A stretch of DNA of 64,000 bases from Frisingicoccus sp902471845 (GTDB taxonomy: Bacteria; Bacillota; Clostridia; Lachnospirales; Lachnospiraceae): assembly GCF_047030795.1 (NCBI RefSeq), contig NZ_JBKYIC010000004.1. One strand, given 5' to 3'. Under the pieces are notes generated by a model. That model saw only the letters and a program-made list of their open reading frames with translations. It was not told the origin of the DNA and searched no databases. Shown in pieces: positions 8,181-15,643 of this stretch (position 1 is its first letter; every line of letters begins with the position of its first letter). The position numbers were made by a program, and so were the translations under genes.

Positions 8181-9929
8181 TCAGGACAAATCGTCCCCTG
8201 TTTCTTCCTGTTTATCCTCAGGAAACAGATAAGGCAGCACCATTTCATAAATTTCACTCATCACAGGCGCTGCGATCGTACCGCCATAATAGGTCCCCAC
8301 CGGCTCATCAATCAAAATGATACCGATAATCTTCGGATCTTCCACTGGTGAAAATCCGATAAAGGAAGCAATATACTTCCCGGAACCCCTAGGCAATTTC
8401 TGGGATGTCGCTGTTTTTCCTCCGATATCATATCCGGTTACCTGGCCGTTTTTTCCGGTACCCTCGGATACGACCAATCCAAGCAATTCTTTCATCGTCT
8501 CCGATGTTTCTTTGCTGATCGCTCCGCTTTTTACCGGATAATCGAAAACCGTCCGGGTATTTCCTTCCCCATCGGTCGTATACATACCCAAATGGGGAGT
8601 TACCAGGTTTCCTCCGTTAATGACTGCGCTCACCGCCCGCAGAAGCTGCAGAGGCGTAATCTGAAAGGACTGACCAAAGGATATGGTCGCCAGTTCCACA
8701 GCGCCGACATTTTCTATCTTATGCATGATAGAGGTAGCTTCTCCCGGAAGATCTACCCCGGTCTTTTCAAACAGACCAAGCCTTTCAAAATATTCATACA
8801 GGCCTTCAATCCCTACCCGGGCTCCCACATCCATAAATACTGGATTGCAGGAATTCATAAACCCCTGAGTAAAGGTTTCACTTCCATGACCACCCGTCTT
8901 ATGACACCGTATTTTCCGGTCCGCCACAATCCGAAATCCGGGACATGAAAATGTATCATTTAAGGTTACCACATTTTTTTCCAGAGCCGATGTGGCCGTA
9001 ATGATCTTAAATGTGGAACCGGGTTCATATGTATCATTAATGCAGCCATTACGCCACATTTGATTCAGTAAATCCTGAGTATTAACGCCTCCATCATCTG
9101 TAATGGATTCAATCAGCGTAAAGGGTTCATTCAGGTTGAATTCCGGTACATTGACCATAGCATAAATCTCGCCATTCTGTGGATTCATAAGAATGACGGA
9201 AACGCTTTTTGCCTCTTTCTGCTTCATGACTTTTTCAGCCACCTGAGTGACATAGGATTGAATATTATAATCCAGACTCAAGTGAAGACTCTCGCCCATC
9301 ACCGGGTCCACCCGGGTCTCCGCACTGTTTTCTACTTCGATTCCCCGGACATCCGTCACCGTCAGAATACGTCCTTCTTCTCCCTGAAGATAATCATCAT
9401 ACATGACTTCCAGGCCGATAATCCCCTGATTATCGCCGCCGGTAAATCCAATGGTTTTTGCTGCCAGTGCATCAAATGGATAATATCTGGAATAATCCTC
9501 ATCTACCATGACACCGGCCAGCTTATAGCTTCGAATCAGATCACCGGTTTCCTTCGGAACATTTGATCGGATTCTCTCAATGGAAGATACTTTTTCCACC
9601 CGCTTCCGGACCGTTTCTTCATCCAGCTCCAGCGTTTCAGACAATACCTGAATGACTGCCTCCGGATCTGTAATCTGATTGTGAATGACGGAGATTGTAC
9701 ATACCGACTGGTTTGTAGCCAGAGCCACACCATTTCTGTCGTAAATAATCCCTCGCTCCGCTTTAATTACCCGCTCCCTTTCATGCAGATCATCTGCCCG
9801 CTCTTTATAATGTTGGGAACGATTGACCATAATGTACCACATGCGGGCGAGGAGCACTGCCAGCAAAAATATCAGCAGCAGCAGGACAAACAGCATTTTT
9901 CTGCGTTGATAGGTTTTTGTTGTTTCCAT
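8181..9929 (-). CDS. Class B penicillin-binding protein (SpoVD/FtsI type) with KTA in place of KTG
   Basis: Membrane-anchored peptidoglycan transpeptidase. The 582 residues comprise a cytoplasmic tail, one membrane helix (about 13-33), a PBP dimer domain with RGIIYDRNG, and a transpeptidase domain with the SxxK motif S305-T-F-K and S360-C-N. The third motif reads KTA (505-507) followed by TSQ, where most PBPs have KTG. No PASTA repeat follows. It is the second of two adjacent class B PBPs in the cluster; in Firmicutes such pairs usually divide vegetative septation and spore cortex roles (PbpB and SpoVD). Which copy does which cannot be told from sequence. Confidence 0.92.
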   Translation of the reverse strand: METTKTYQRRKMLFVLLLLIFLLAVLLARMWYIMVNRSQHYKERADDLHERERVIKAERGIIYDRNGVALATNQSVCTISVIHNQITDPEAVIQVLSETLELDEETVRKRVEKVSSIERIRSNVPKETGDLIRSYKLAGVMVDEDYSRYYPFDALAAKTIGFTGGDNQGIIGLEVMYDDYLQGEEGRILTVTDVRGIEVENSAETRVDPVMGESLHLSLDYNIQSYVTQVAEKVMKQKEAKSVSVILMNPQNGEIYAMVNVPEFNLNEPFTLIESITDDGGVNTQDLLNQMWRNGCINDTYEPGSTFKIITATSALEKNVVTLNDTFSCPGFRIVADRKIRCHKTGGHGSETFTQGFMNSCNPVFMDVGARVGIEGLYEYFERLGLFEKTGVDLPGEATSIMHKIENVGAVELATISFGQSFQITPLQLLRAVSAVINGGNLVTPHLGMYTTDGEGNTRTVFDYPVKSGAISKETSETMKELLGLVVSEGTGKNGQVTGYDIGGKTATSQKLPRGSGKYIASFIGFSPVEDPKIIGIILIDEPVGTYYGGTIAAPVMSEIYEMVLPYLFPEDKQEETGDDLS

Positions 9930-10004
9930 GAAACATAAAACCTTCCCACGGATATTTAGTATACTATATTAATATTCTTCGGTGTTTATACCATTCAGCT
10001 CTAT

Positions 10005-12065
10005 TTATTCCGTCGGTTCACCCCAGTAATACTCTCCGGTGATATCATCATAACCATCGCCATCTTCATCCACTATTGCGTTACTCTCTGTATCTCCATT
10101 TTCAATTGGTGTACCGTCATCATTTGTTTCCGGCTCAGCACCCCACTGATAATTTCCCGGATCGCCGCCGGTCTCTTCCCCGCCTTCGCCATTATTCGGG
10201 AATATCTGAAGATATGGAAGGACCTCTCTTAAAATGTCACCGGCCATCTTTGTTGGAGCACTGCTGTCTTCCTGATTATCCTGAAGCTCATCAATAACAA
10301 CATATACAACGACCTGCGGATCTTCTACCGGTGCAAACCCAATAAAGGATACGACGTATTTTCCGGTACCACGCGGTACTTTTTCTGCCGTACCGGTTTT
10401 ACCGCCGATGGTATAACCGTCAACTCTGGCCGCTGTACCCGTGGTATACACACCATCATCAGCAACGGTCTGATACATAGCTTCCTTCAGCCAGTCACAG
10501 GTTTCTTTTGAAAGGGTATTGCGCACAAGTACTTTGTCAAAGGACTTCACTACATGACCGCTTTCTGTTGTAATTTCCTTAACCACATGGGGCTGATAAT
10601 AGTGTCCTCCATTTACAATCGATGAAAAAGCCGCAACCATCTGAACCATCGTCAGGTTAAAGCCCTGTCCAAAAGCACTGGTCGCCAGCTCAAAGCTTCC
10701 CATCGTGGATTCATTAAACACCAGACTTTCTGCTCCGGCTTCTCCCGGCAGATCAATTCCCGTCACCTGACCAAAGCCATACAAACGGTGGTATTTCAGC
10801 ATATCTGTTGTTCCAATCCGATTTCCGATCTGCATCAGAGCATCATTACAAGACCACATGATTGCTTCCTGAAGCGTCGTCGCTCCATGTCCATAAATGT
10901 TATGACATGGAATATGCTGCGTACCCACGCCATCAAAAAGATCTTCTCCGCCATCGCATAAAAAGCTGTCCCCGGTGGAAACTTTATTCTCATCCAGTGC
11001 CGCGCCAATCGTCAATGGTTTTATCGTTGAACCAGCCTCAAATGTATCGCTGACACAGAAATTCCGCCATATATCATAAAGGGCATTTGTTTCTTCGGCA
11101 TCGCTGAGATTTTCAATTTCTTCTTCACTATAATATGCTGACAAATCCCTCGGTGAATTCAGATTAAAGGTCGGTGAATCAGCCATTGCCAGAATTTCTC
11201 CCGTATTCGGATTCGCCACAATGACACCCGTATGCTTGCTTCCCCTTTCCTGAGCCAGCTGTGCCACATATTTTTCCACAATTCGCTGGATATTCAAGTC
11301 AATGGTGGAGACCACATTATAACCATTGATTGCCGCCACCGTTGTCCGCTCAAAATCAGATTCTTCCGACAGATATCCATATTCCCGACCATTGGTTCCA
11401 TTCAGCATGTCATTGTAATAACCTTCCAGCCCCCAGGTTCCCTGATTACCGCTGACTGTAAAACCAATCAGGGAAGCAGCCAGCGAATCATAAGGATATT
11501 GCCGCAGATATTCCTCTTCAAACCAGATGCCTTTAACCAGTGCACTGTCCTCCTGATCCTGCTCATCCTCCGAATTCATAAAATCCTGATAAGCCTTCAC
11601 CGTATCATAATCCAGTTTCTTAGCCAAAACGACATAACGGCTGTCCGGATTTTCATCCAGCACCTCATAAACTTTTGCTTTATCGATACCGAAATAATCT
11701 TCAATAGCTTCTGCTGTCGGTTTCTCACAGTCACCATTGGAATTTAATACAACATATGGGTCCAGCACCAGGTTATATACCTTTTCACTGGTTGCCAGAA
11801 CCGTTCCGTTTCTATCCTTAATGTCTCCCCTCTTAAAGGGAATACTTTTACTGTCATAATCCATCTGCGCCATAACGATCCGCGCATATGTATCGCTGCT
11901 GGATAAATTAATATACAGCAATCGCCCGATTAAAACACAAATAAACAGGAGCAGCACAGCAAAAACAATGAGCAATTTCTTTCGATTGTTGTTGCCAAAC
12001 TTTTTTTCCTGTTTCTTTCGTTTTTTTCTTATAGGTCGCTCCGGGAATTGATATTGCTTCGCCAA
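10005..12065 (-). CDS. Class B penicillin-binding protein (FtsI/PbpB type) with acidic extracellular tail
   Basis: Septal transpeptidase candidate, 686 residues. A basic N-terminal tail (KKRKKQEKK) precedes one membrane helix (about 30-50). The dimer domain has KRGDIKDRNG, and the transpeptidase motifs are S346-T-I-K, S405-C-N and K556-T-G. The transpeptidase ends near residue 622 and is followed by about 65 residues rich in Asp, Glu, Gly and Asn, including DEDGDGYDD at 666-674, which resembles an EF-hand/thrombospondin type-3 calcium loop. The tail would be outside the membrane. The start is TTG behind GGCGGTG. It follows ftsL, the usual place of ftsI/pbpB. Confidence 0.92.
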   Translation of the reverse strand: MAKQYQFPERPIRKKRKKQEKKFGNNNRKKLLIVFAVLLLFICVLIGRLLYINLSSSDTYARIVMAQMDYDSKSIPFKRGDIKDRNGTVLATSEKVYNLVLDPYVVLNSNGDCEKPTAEAIEDYFGIDKAKVYEVLDENPDSRYVVLAKKLDYDTVKAYQDFMNSEDEQDQEDSALVKGIWFEEEYLRQYPYDSLAASLIGFTVSGNQGTWGLEGYYNDMLNGTNGREYGYLSEESDFERTTVAAINGYNVVSTIDLNIQRIVEKYVAQLAQERGSKHTGVIVANPNTGEILAMADSPTFNLNSPRDLSAYYSEEEIENLSDAEETNALYDIWRNFCVSDTFEAGSTIKPLTIGAALDENKVSTGDSFLCDGGEDLFDGVGTQHIPCHNIYGHGATTLQEAIMWSCNDALMQIGNRIGTTDMLKYHRLYGFGQVTGIDLPGEAGAESLVFNESTMGSFELATSAFGQGFNLTMVQMVAAFSSIVNGGHYYQPHVVKEITTESGHVVKSFDKVLVRNTLSKETCDWLKEAMYQTVADDGVYTTGTAARVDGYTIGGKTGTAEKVPRGTGKYVVSFIGFAPVEDPQVVVYVVIDELQDNQEDSSAPTKMAGDILREVLPYLQIFPNNGEGGEETGGDPGNYQWGAEPETNDDGTPIENGDTESNAIVDEDGDGYDDITGEYYWGEPTE

Positions 12066-12093
12066 GATGTCACACCGCCTATCTATCTAAGTA

Positions 12094-12119
12094 AAAGCCC
12101 CCAGTAAGCTGAGGGCTTT
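12094..12119 (-). terminator. Weak hairpin between ftsL and the first PBP gene
   Basis: AAAGCCC (12094-12100) and GGGCTTT (12113-12119) form a 7-bp stem with extra G-C pairs possible. On the minus strand it is followed by TTTTAC only, so partial termination or RNA processing is more likely than a full stop of the dcw transcript. Confidence 0.4.
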
Positions 12120-12125
12120 CATGTT

Positions 12126-12683
12126 CTAGTCATCCGCCGGGATCTGTCGATATTGCTTGACATAATCCTGATTATCGTTGGAATAATAATGGATCTGCCC
12201 TTCCGTAATAGCCGTCATACCAAATTCACCGACGGCCCGCTGATACACTTCTGACAAATCAACCGCACTGTTAATACGTTCTTCCATCGCCACATTTTCA
12301 TTTGTAATGGTACTCAATTCAGATTTCAAATCGGCTACCTGCTCACTTGTACGAAGAACCTCATTTTGAAGGCTCAAATAAAAGACACAGGCTGCCACTG
12401 TCACAACGACAGAAAAAATCAAAAACAATGTATAGGTCAGATTCAGGCGTAATGCGCGCTCCTGATTTTTACGTGCTATTTCTTTTTTCCTGCGTTTCTC
12501 CGCATTACGACGGCGTTCTTCTGCAGTCAGTCGCCGCTGTCCGGCTGCACGTTTCTCCACAGTCTGTCGCCGCTGTCCGGCTGAATGTTCCTCCGGCGCC
12601 GTCTCCAATTTACGAACGGTGCTGCCTTCGACATAATATCCTGTCTGCCGCATCTGCTGTCGTCTTCTTCTGTTGTCCGGCAT
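12126..12683 (-). CDS. ftsL: Cell division protein FtsL
   Basis: Small bitopic divisome protein. The 185 residues include a long basic cytoplasmic region with a duplicated ERRRNAEKRRKKE-like and QRRLTAEE-like charged stretch, one membrane helix at about 97-117 (LIFSVVVTVAACVFYLSL) and a coiled coil (NEVLRTSEQVADLKSEL). Sequence conservation is low in FtsL, so the call depends on topology and position between rsmH and the PBP gene. The ATG at 12683 has AAGGGG eight bases before it; a GTG at 12689 is an alternative. The cytoplasmic tail is longer than in Bacillus FtsL. Confidence 0.82.
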   Translation of the reverse strand: MPDNRRRRQQMRQTGYYVEGSTVRKLETAPEEHSAGQRRQTVEKRAAGQRRLTAEERRRNAEKRRKKEIARKNQERALRLNLTYTLFLIFSVVVTVAACVFYLSLQNEVLRTSEQVADLKSELSTITNENVAMEERINSAVDLSEVYQRAVGEFGMTAITEGQIHYYSNDNQDYVKQYRQIPADD

Positions 12684-12704
12684 AATCACCGCCCCTTTCC
12701 TGAA

Positions 12705-13640
12705 TTATCTGCGTTCAAAAACACGCAGCTTTGCACTCTTTGATCTTGGATTCATCTCCAGTTCTTCCTCTGACGGAAGAATCGGTTTTCGTGTGACTAC
12801 TTTTCCCAGAGATTTTTTTCCGCAGACACACGTTGGAAAATTCGGAGGGCATTCACATGGATTCTCACATTTACGGAAAATGTTTTTCACAATCCGGTCT
12901 TCCAGAGAATGGAAGGTAATAATACAAATTCTTCCATCTTTGTCAAGAAGTTCCACCATTTCATTCAAATGGCCTCGAAGCACTTCCAGCTCCTGATTCA
13001 GTTCAATCCGAATCGCCTGAAAGGTCCGCTTGGCCGGATGTCCGCCTACAGCCCGGAATTTCATCGGAATCGCTGCCTTAATGATCTCTGTCAACTCATC
13101 CGTTGTTTCCACCGGCTTGTCCGCTCTCGCGCGGACAATATGCTTTGCAATATTTTTTGCAAATTTATCTTCACCGTAATCCCGGATCATCCGGTATAAT
13201 TCCATCTCACTGTAACCATTGACAATGTCCCTGGCCGTCTTCTCCTGCCGCTGGTCCATACGCATGTCCAGCGGTGCATTCTCTCTGTAACTGAATCCCC
13301 GCTCTGCTGTGTCCAGCTGATAGGAGGATACACCCAAATCCAGAACAATGCCATTTACCCTGGAAACTCCAAGGTCGCTTAATACCTGTTTCATGTCACT
13401 GTAATTGCTTCGCACAATCGTGACTTTATCTCCAAAAGGTCTCAACCGTTCTCCTGCGGCTTCGATAGCTGCCGCATCCTGGTCAATCCCAATAAAATGT
13501 CCTTTTTCACTAAGCCGGTTGCACACCTGAAAGGCATGTCCTCCGCCTCCGAGGGTTCCATCGACATAAATGCCGTCCGGCTGAATATTTAAATTATCAA
13601 TCGTTTCCTCCAGCAAAACAGATTGGTGCTTGAAATTCAA
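12705..13640 (-). CDS. rsmH: 16S rRNA (cytosine-1402-N4)-methyltransferase RsmH
   Basis: SAM-dependent enzyme methylating C1402 in the decoding centre of 16S rRNA. The reading MNFKHQSVLLEET from a TTG at 13640 with GAGGTGG five bases upstream matches the usual N-terminus; a GTG at 13649 would add three residues. The SAM-binding YVDGTLGGGGHA loop, DLGVSSYQLD and the FHSLEDRIVKN motif are intact. It is 23 bases from mraZ and opens the dcw transcript with it. Confidence 0.96.
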   Translation of the reverse strand: MNFKHQSVLLEETIDNLNIQPDGIYVDGTLGGGGHAFQVCNRLSEKGHFIGIDQDAAAIEAAGERLRPFGDKVTIVRSNYSDMKQVLSDLGVSRVNGIVLDLGVSSYQLDTAERGFSYRENAPLDMRMDQRQEKTARDIVNGYSEMELYRMIRDYGEDKFAKNIAKHIVRARADKPVETTDELTEIIKAAIPMKFRAVGGHPAKRTFQAIRIELNQELEVLRGHLNEMVELLDKDGRICIITFHSLEDRIVKNIFRKCENPCECPPNFPTCVCGKKSLGKVVTRKPILPSEEELEMNPRSKSAKLRVFERR

Positions 13641-13664
13641 TCGTACCACCTCTTTCTTTTGCTG

Positions 13665-14102
13665 CTATAAAGAAATTCCGATGTCTTCCATATGCTGAGC
13701 GATATCATCCATATCGTCCACATCCACATCGTTGATCTCTTCCCACTTGTCCTTACTCCAAATCTCAATACGATTGGAGACACCGACTAAAACGGCCTCT
13801 TTTTCAAGCTTTGCAAATTCTCTTAAATTGGCCGGAATCAAAATACGGCCCTGCTTGTCAATTTCACATTCGGAAGCTCCCGCCAGAAAAAACCGGCTGA
13901 ACTTACGGGCATCTTTATTGGTCATCGGAAGCTCATGAATCTTGCTTGTAAAGCTTTCCCACTCTTCCGTAGGATACACAGAGAGACAGCCATCCAGCCC
14001 CTTCGTCAGAAAAAATCTTTCACCCAGAGATTCTCTCAATTTGGAAGGAACGATCAGTCTGCCTTTAGCATCTAACGTATGATTATATTCACCAATAAAC
14101 AT
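13665..14102 (-). CDS. mraZ: Transcriptional regulator MraZ
   Basis: AbrB-fold DNA-binding protein that represses its own dcw promoter. The 145 residues contain two MraZ domains: MFIGEYNHTLDAKGRLIVPSK at the N-terminus (motif DAKGR) and the second copy IDKQGRILIPANL. The start at 14102 gives the standard MFIGEY beginning; an in-frame start at 14144 would add 14 unlikely residues and overlap the operator region. The end is acidic (DVDVDDMDDIAQHMED). Four phased operator boxes lie immediately upstream. Confidence 0.96.
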   Translation of the reverse strand: MFIGEYNHTLDAKGRLIVPSKLRESLGERFFLTKGLDGCLSVYPTEEWESFTSKIHELPMTNKDARKFSRFFLAGASECEIDKQGRILIPANLREFAKLEKEAVLVGVSNRIEIWSKDKWEEINDVDVDDMDDIAQHMEDIGISL

Positions 14103-14140
14103 ACAGACCACCCGTCTCTCACTTTTGGCTCCTATGGAAA

Positions 14141-14175
14141 CCAATTTTCACCACTTTGTTTCACTTTCTCCCACT
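14141..14175 (-). promoter_or_regulatory. MraZ operator, four boxes at 10-bp phase
   Basis: On the minus strand the boxes GTGGG, GTGA, GTGGT and TTGG start one helical turn apart; on the plus strand their complements begin at 14141, 14151, 14161 and 14171. MraZ of other bacteria binds TGGGN repeats separated by five bases, so the layout matches the known operator. It lies between the promoter and the mraZ start. Confidence 0.75.
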
Positions 14176-14184
14176 TGTATTTTT

Positions 14185-14213
14185 ATTCTATATTATTTGG
14201 TTTCAGATAGCAA
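14185..14213 (-). promoter_or_regulatory. Probable mraZ (dcw) promoter
   Basis: TTGCTA (14213-14208) and TAGAAT (14190-14185) with a 17-base spacer, directly upstream of the MraZ boxes. The -10 has one mismatch and the -35 two. Confidence 0.5.
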
Positions 14214-14316
14214 TACCAATTTTGGTTTTTTCAAAAAAATTTCATTCTTTTTTAATACATTATGAATCGTATGGTTTTTTTCTAAAATATATGATAAAAT
14301 GGGTGAGAATGTGAAA

Positions 14317-14342
14317 AAAAGCGGCATTCCACTGCCGCTTTT
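14317..14342. terminator. Terminator-like hairpin in the ychF leader
   Basis: Ten-base perfect arms at 14317-14326 and 14333-14342 with a 6-base loop. The plus strand ends in TTTTAT and the minus strand in seven T. It lies eight bases before the ychF ribosome binding site, so it could attenuate ychF or stop antisense transcription towards mraZ. Confidence 0.6.
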
Positions 14343-14364
14343 ATATAAGAAAGGACGTATGAAT

Positions 14365-15462
14365 ATGAAATTAGGTATTGTCGGTCTCCCGAATGTGGGT
14401 AAAAGTACCCTCTTCAATTCCTTAACAAAAGCCGGCGCTGAATCTGCCAACTATCCATTCTGTACGATCGACCCAAATGTGGGGATTGTTTCCGTGCCGG
14501 ACCACCGTCTGGATGTCCTGGCTGATCTTTATGATTCAGCTAAAATTGTCCCGGCCGTCATTGAATTTGTCGATATTGCCGGTCTGGTGAAAGGGGCCTC
14601 CAAAGGCGAAGGTCTCGGAAATCAGTTTCTCTCTAACATCCGCGAGGTTGATGCCATCGTCCATGTTGTCCGCTGTTTTGAAAATGACAATATTGTTCAT
14701 GTGGATGGAAGCATCAATCCATTAAGAGATATCGAGACTATCAACCTGGAATTAATCTTCTCCGATATTGAAATTATGGAACGCCGCTATGCCAAAGTGA
14801 GCAAAGGTGCCCGCAATGATAAAGCCCTCGCCAAAGAGGCCGACCTTGTTAAACGGATTATCGCCCATCTCGAAGACGGCAAAATGGCCCGCTCTCTTGA
14901 AATTGACGACGAAGAAGAACAGGCTCTTTTGCAAAGTTTCAATCTTCTTACAGGCAAACCAGTCATTTATGCGGCTAATGTTTCGGAAGACGACCTGGCC
15001 GATGACGCTGCCGGCAATGAATTCGTTGCTTCCGTTCGTGAATATGCAGCTTCGGAAGGTTCCGAAGTCTTTGTCATCTGCGCCCAGATTGAGCAGGAAA
15101 TCGCTGAGCTGGACGATGATGAAAAGAAAATGTTTCTTGAAGATCTGGGCCTTTCCGAATCCGGTCTGGAAAAGCTTATCAAAGCCAGTTATCGTCTGCT
15201 CGGCCTGATCAGTTATCTGACCGCCGGACCGACCGAATCCCGTGCATGGACCATTAAAAACGGTACCAAAGCACCTCAGGCTGCCGGAAAGATTCATTCC
15301 GATTTTGAACGCGGATTTATCAAAGCCGAAGTTGTCAGCTATGACGATCTGATGGCCTGCGGCACTTACAACGCTGCCAAAGAAAAAGGACTTGTCCGCA
15401 TGGAAGGCAAAGAATACGTGGTTAAAGACGGAGACGTCGTCCTTTTCCGCTTTAATGTCTGA
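14365..15462 (+). CDS. ychF: Redox-regulated ribosome-binding ATPase YchF
   Basis: OBG-family P-loop ATPase (365 residues) that binds the 50S ribosome and acts in stress responses. G1 is GLPNVGKS, the G3 region has DIAGLVKGASKGEGLGNQFL, and the nucleotide-specificity motif is the ATPase-type NVSE rather than NKxD. The TGS domain closes with TIKNGTKAPQAAGKIHSDFERGF (split: TIKNGTKAPQAAG, HSDFERGFI). The start at 14365 gives MKLGIVGLPNVGKS with AAGGA nine bases upstream; an ATG two codons earlier is also possible. It stands alone and is divergent from the dcw cluster. Confidence 0.97.
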   Translation: MKLGIVGLPNVGKSTLFNSLTKAGAESANYPFCTIDPNVGIVSVPDHRLDVLADLYDSAKIVPAVIEFVDIAGLVKGASKGEGLGNQFLSNIREVDAIVHVVRCFENDNIVHVDGSINPLRDIETINLELIFSDIEIMERRYAKVSKGARNDKALAKEADLVKRIIAHLEDGKMARSLEIDDEEEQALLQSFNLLTGKPVIYAANVSEDDLADDAAGNEFVASVREYAASEGSEVFVICAQIEQEIAELDDDEKKMFLEDLGLSESGLEKLIKASYRLLGLISYLTAGPTESRAWTIKNGTKAPQAAGKIHSDFERGFIKAEVVSYDDLMACGTYNAAKEKGLVRMEGKEYVVKDGDVVLFRFNV

Positions 15463-15486
15463 AAATATATATCAAGCAGATATATC

Positions 15487-15527
15487 AAAAGTGGCTGTCG
15501 CACGATTTTAGTGTTACAGCCACTTTT
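15487..15527 (+). terminator. Terminator of ychF
   Basis: Twelve-base perfect arms at 15487-15498 and 15516-15527, ending in TTTTATTAT on the plus strand, 25 bases after the ychF stop. Confidence 0.8.
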
Positions 15528-15594
15528 ATTATCATCTGTTTACTTTTTTTCTTCATTCAAATATAATGTAAATATACAAATGAATAAATAAACC

Positions 15595-15638
15595 ACCGCC
15601 TGTATTCAATCTATACAATTATATCAAATACAGGCGGT
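15595..15638 (-). terminator. Inverted repeat after the acyltransferase gene
   Basis: Perfect 12-bp arms at 15595-15606 and 15627-15638 just downstream of the minus-strand acyltransferase stop, followed on that strand by GGTTTATTTATT. The T run is interrupted, so efficiency is uncertain. Confidence 0.55.
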
Positions 15639-15643
15639 GTACT

